From contig JAUVPN010000193.1 in assembly GCA_030598645.1 (NCBI GenBank), positions 1-5,542 of the forward strand: a stretch of DNA of 5,542 nucleotides, in the 5' to 3' direction. How positions within the stretch are numbered: the first letter of the stretch is position 1; each line of letters begins with the position of its first letter. The stretch comes from Hyphomicrobium sp. (lineage in GTDB: Bacteria > Pseudomonadota > Alphaproteobacteria > Rhizobiales > Hyphomicrobiaceae). The position numbers and the translations under genes were made by a program. Below are positions 5,444-5,542 of this stretch, piece after piece. The notes under the pieces are model-generated. The model ran no database searches and was not told the DNA's origin. It worked only from the letters and a program-made list of their open reading frames with translations.

Positions 5444-5542
5444 AGCCTTTTCTTATCTTGCAGTTGAGACCTGAACCGGCCGCTGCGGACAACGAGTTCG
5501 ATGCCATCCTACAAAAAGGCGGGCTCGCTCGGTCACAGGCCG
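5440..5542 (+). CDS. Start of a class I glutamine amidotransferase-like protein (partial)
   Basis: Only the first 34 codons are present; the gene runs off the right edge. The sequence begins MKPFLILQLRPEP and continues through ADNEFDAILQKGGL, which resembles, from memory, the start of GMP-synthase-like glutamine amidotransferase domain proteins in Bradyrhizobium relatives. The catalytic Cys-His-Glu triad would lie outside the window, so it cannot be checked. The ATG overlaps the stop of the DUF3604 remnant (ATGA), pointing to translational coupling. An AAGGAG motif (5433-5438) is only one base from the ATG, too close to be ideal, so this start may have been created or altered by the deletion in the upstream gene. 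Confidence 0.55.
   Translation, partial: MKPFLILQLRPEPAAADNEFDAILQKGGLARSQA

Overview
The window looks like chromosome of an alphaproteobacterium of the Hyphomicrobiales, most likely Bradyrhizobium or a close relative. The case rests on three things seen here: ATGTCCGCTTTT...GCGGACAT palindromic repeats, which I know from memory to be scattered in those genomes; the type of potassium channel with a C-terminal zinc ribbon; and GC-rich, Rhizobiales-like codon use. The species call is an inference.

Layout. Positions 1-746 hold no credible protein gene. They contain an inverted copy of the palindromic repeat (1-74), a degenerate segment with both ends of an initiator tRNA (115-199), a strong isolated hairpin (367-407) and a second repeat copy (447-674). 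A small gene of unknown function lies on the minus strand (747-956), with a good ribosome binding site before a GTG start. Divergent to it is a six-helix voltage-gated potassium channel gene (about 1144-1917). A third repeat copy (1996-2179), in the same orientation as the second, follows. The small gene and the channel gene therefore sit between two direct repeat copies about 1.46 kb apart.

From 2308 to the window end all genes read rightward and look like one operon. They are an exported amidohydrolase of the D-aminoacylase type (2308-3879), a protein with two DUF1330-like domains (4014-4862), an exported DUF3604 protein cut to 194 residues (4859-5443), and the first 34 codons of what looks like a class I glutamine amidotransferase-like protein (from 5440). 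The last three genes are joined by ATGA start/stop overlaps. The 134-base gap before the DUF1330 gene carries an imperfect direct repeat next to its ribosome binding site.

How the genes work together. The amidohydrolase and the DUF3604 protein both carry signal peptides and metal-binding motifs, which suggests periplasmic hydrolysis of small molecules, with the DUF1330 and amidotransferase-like proteins acting in the cytoplasm. The substrate cannot be read from the sequence. The DUF3604 gene is most likely a deletion remnant: it keeps the signal peptide and the first metal motifs but lacks most of the family's length. No clearly novel defence or mobile system is visible. The most notable points are the tRNA-derived scar, the repeat-flanked channel cassette, the truncated DUF3604 gene and the unusual metal-site sequence of the amidohydrolase.
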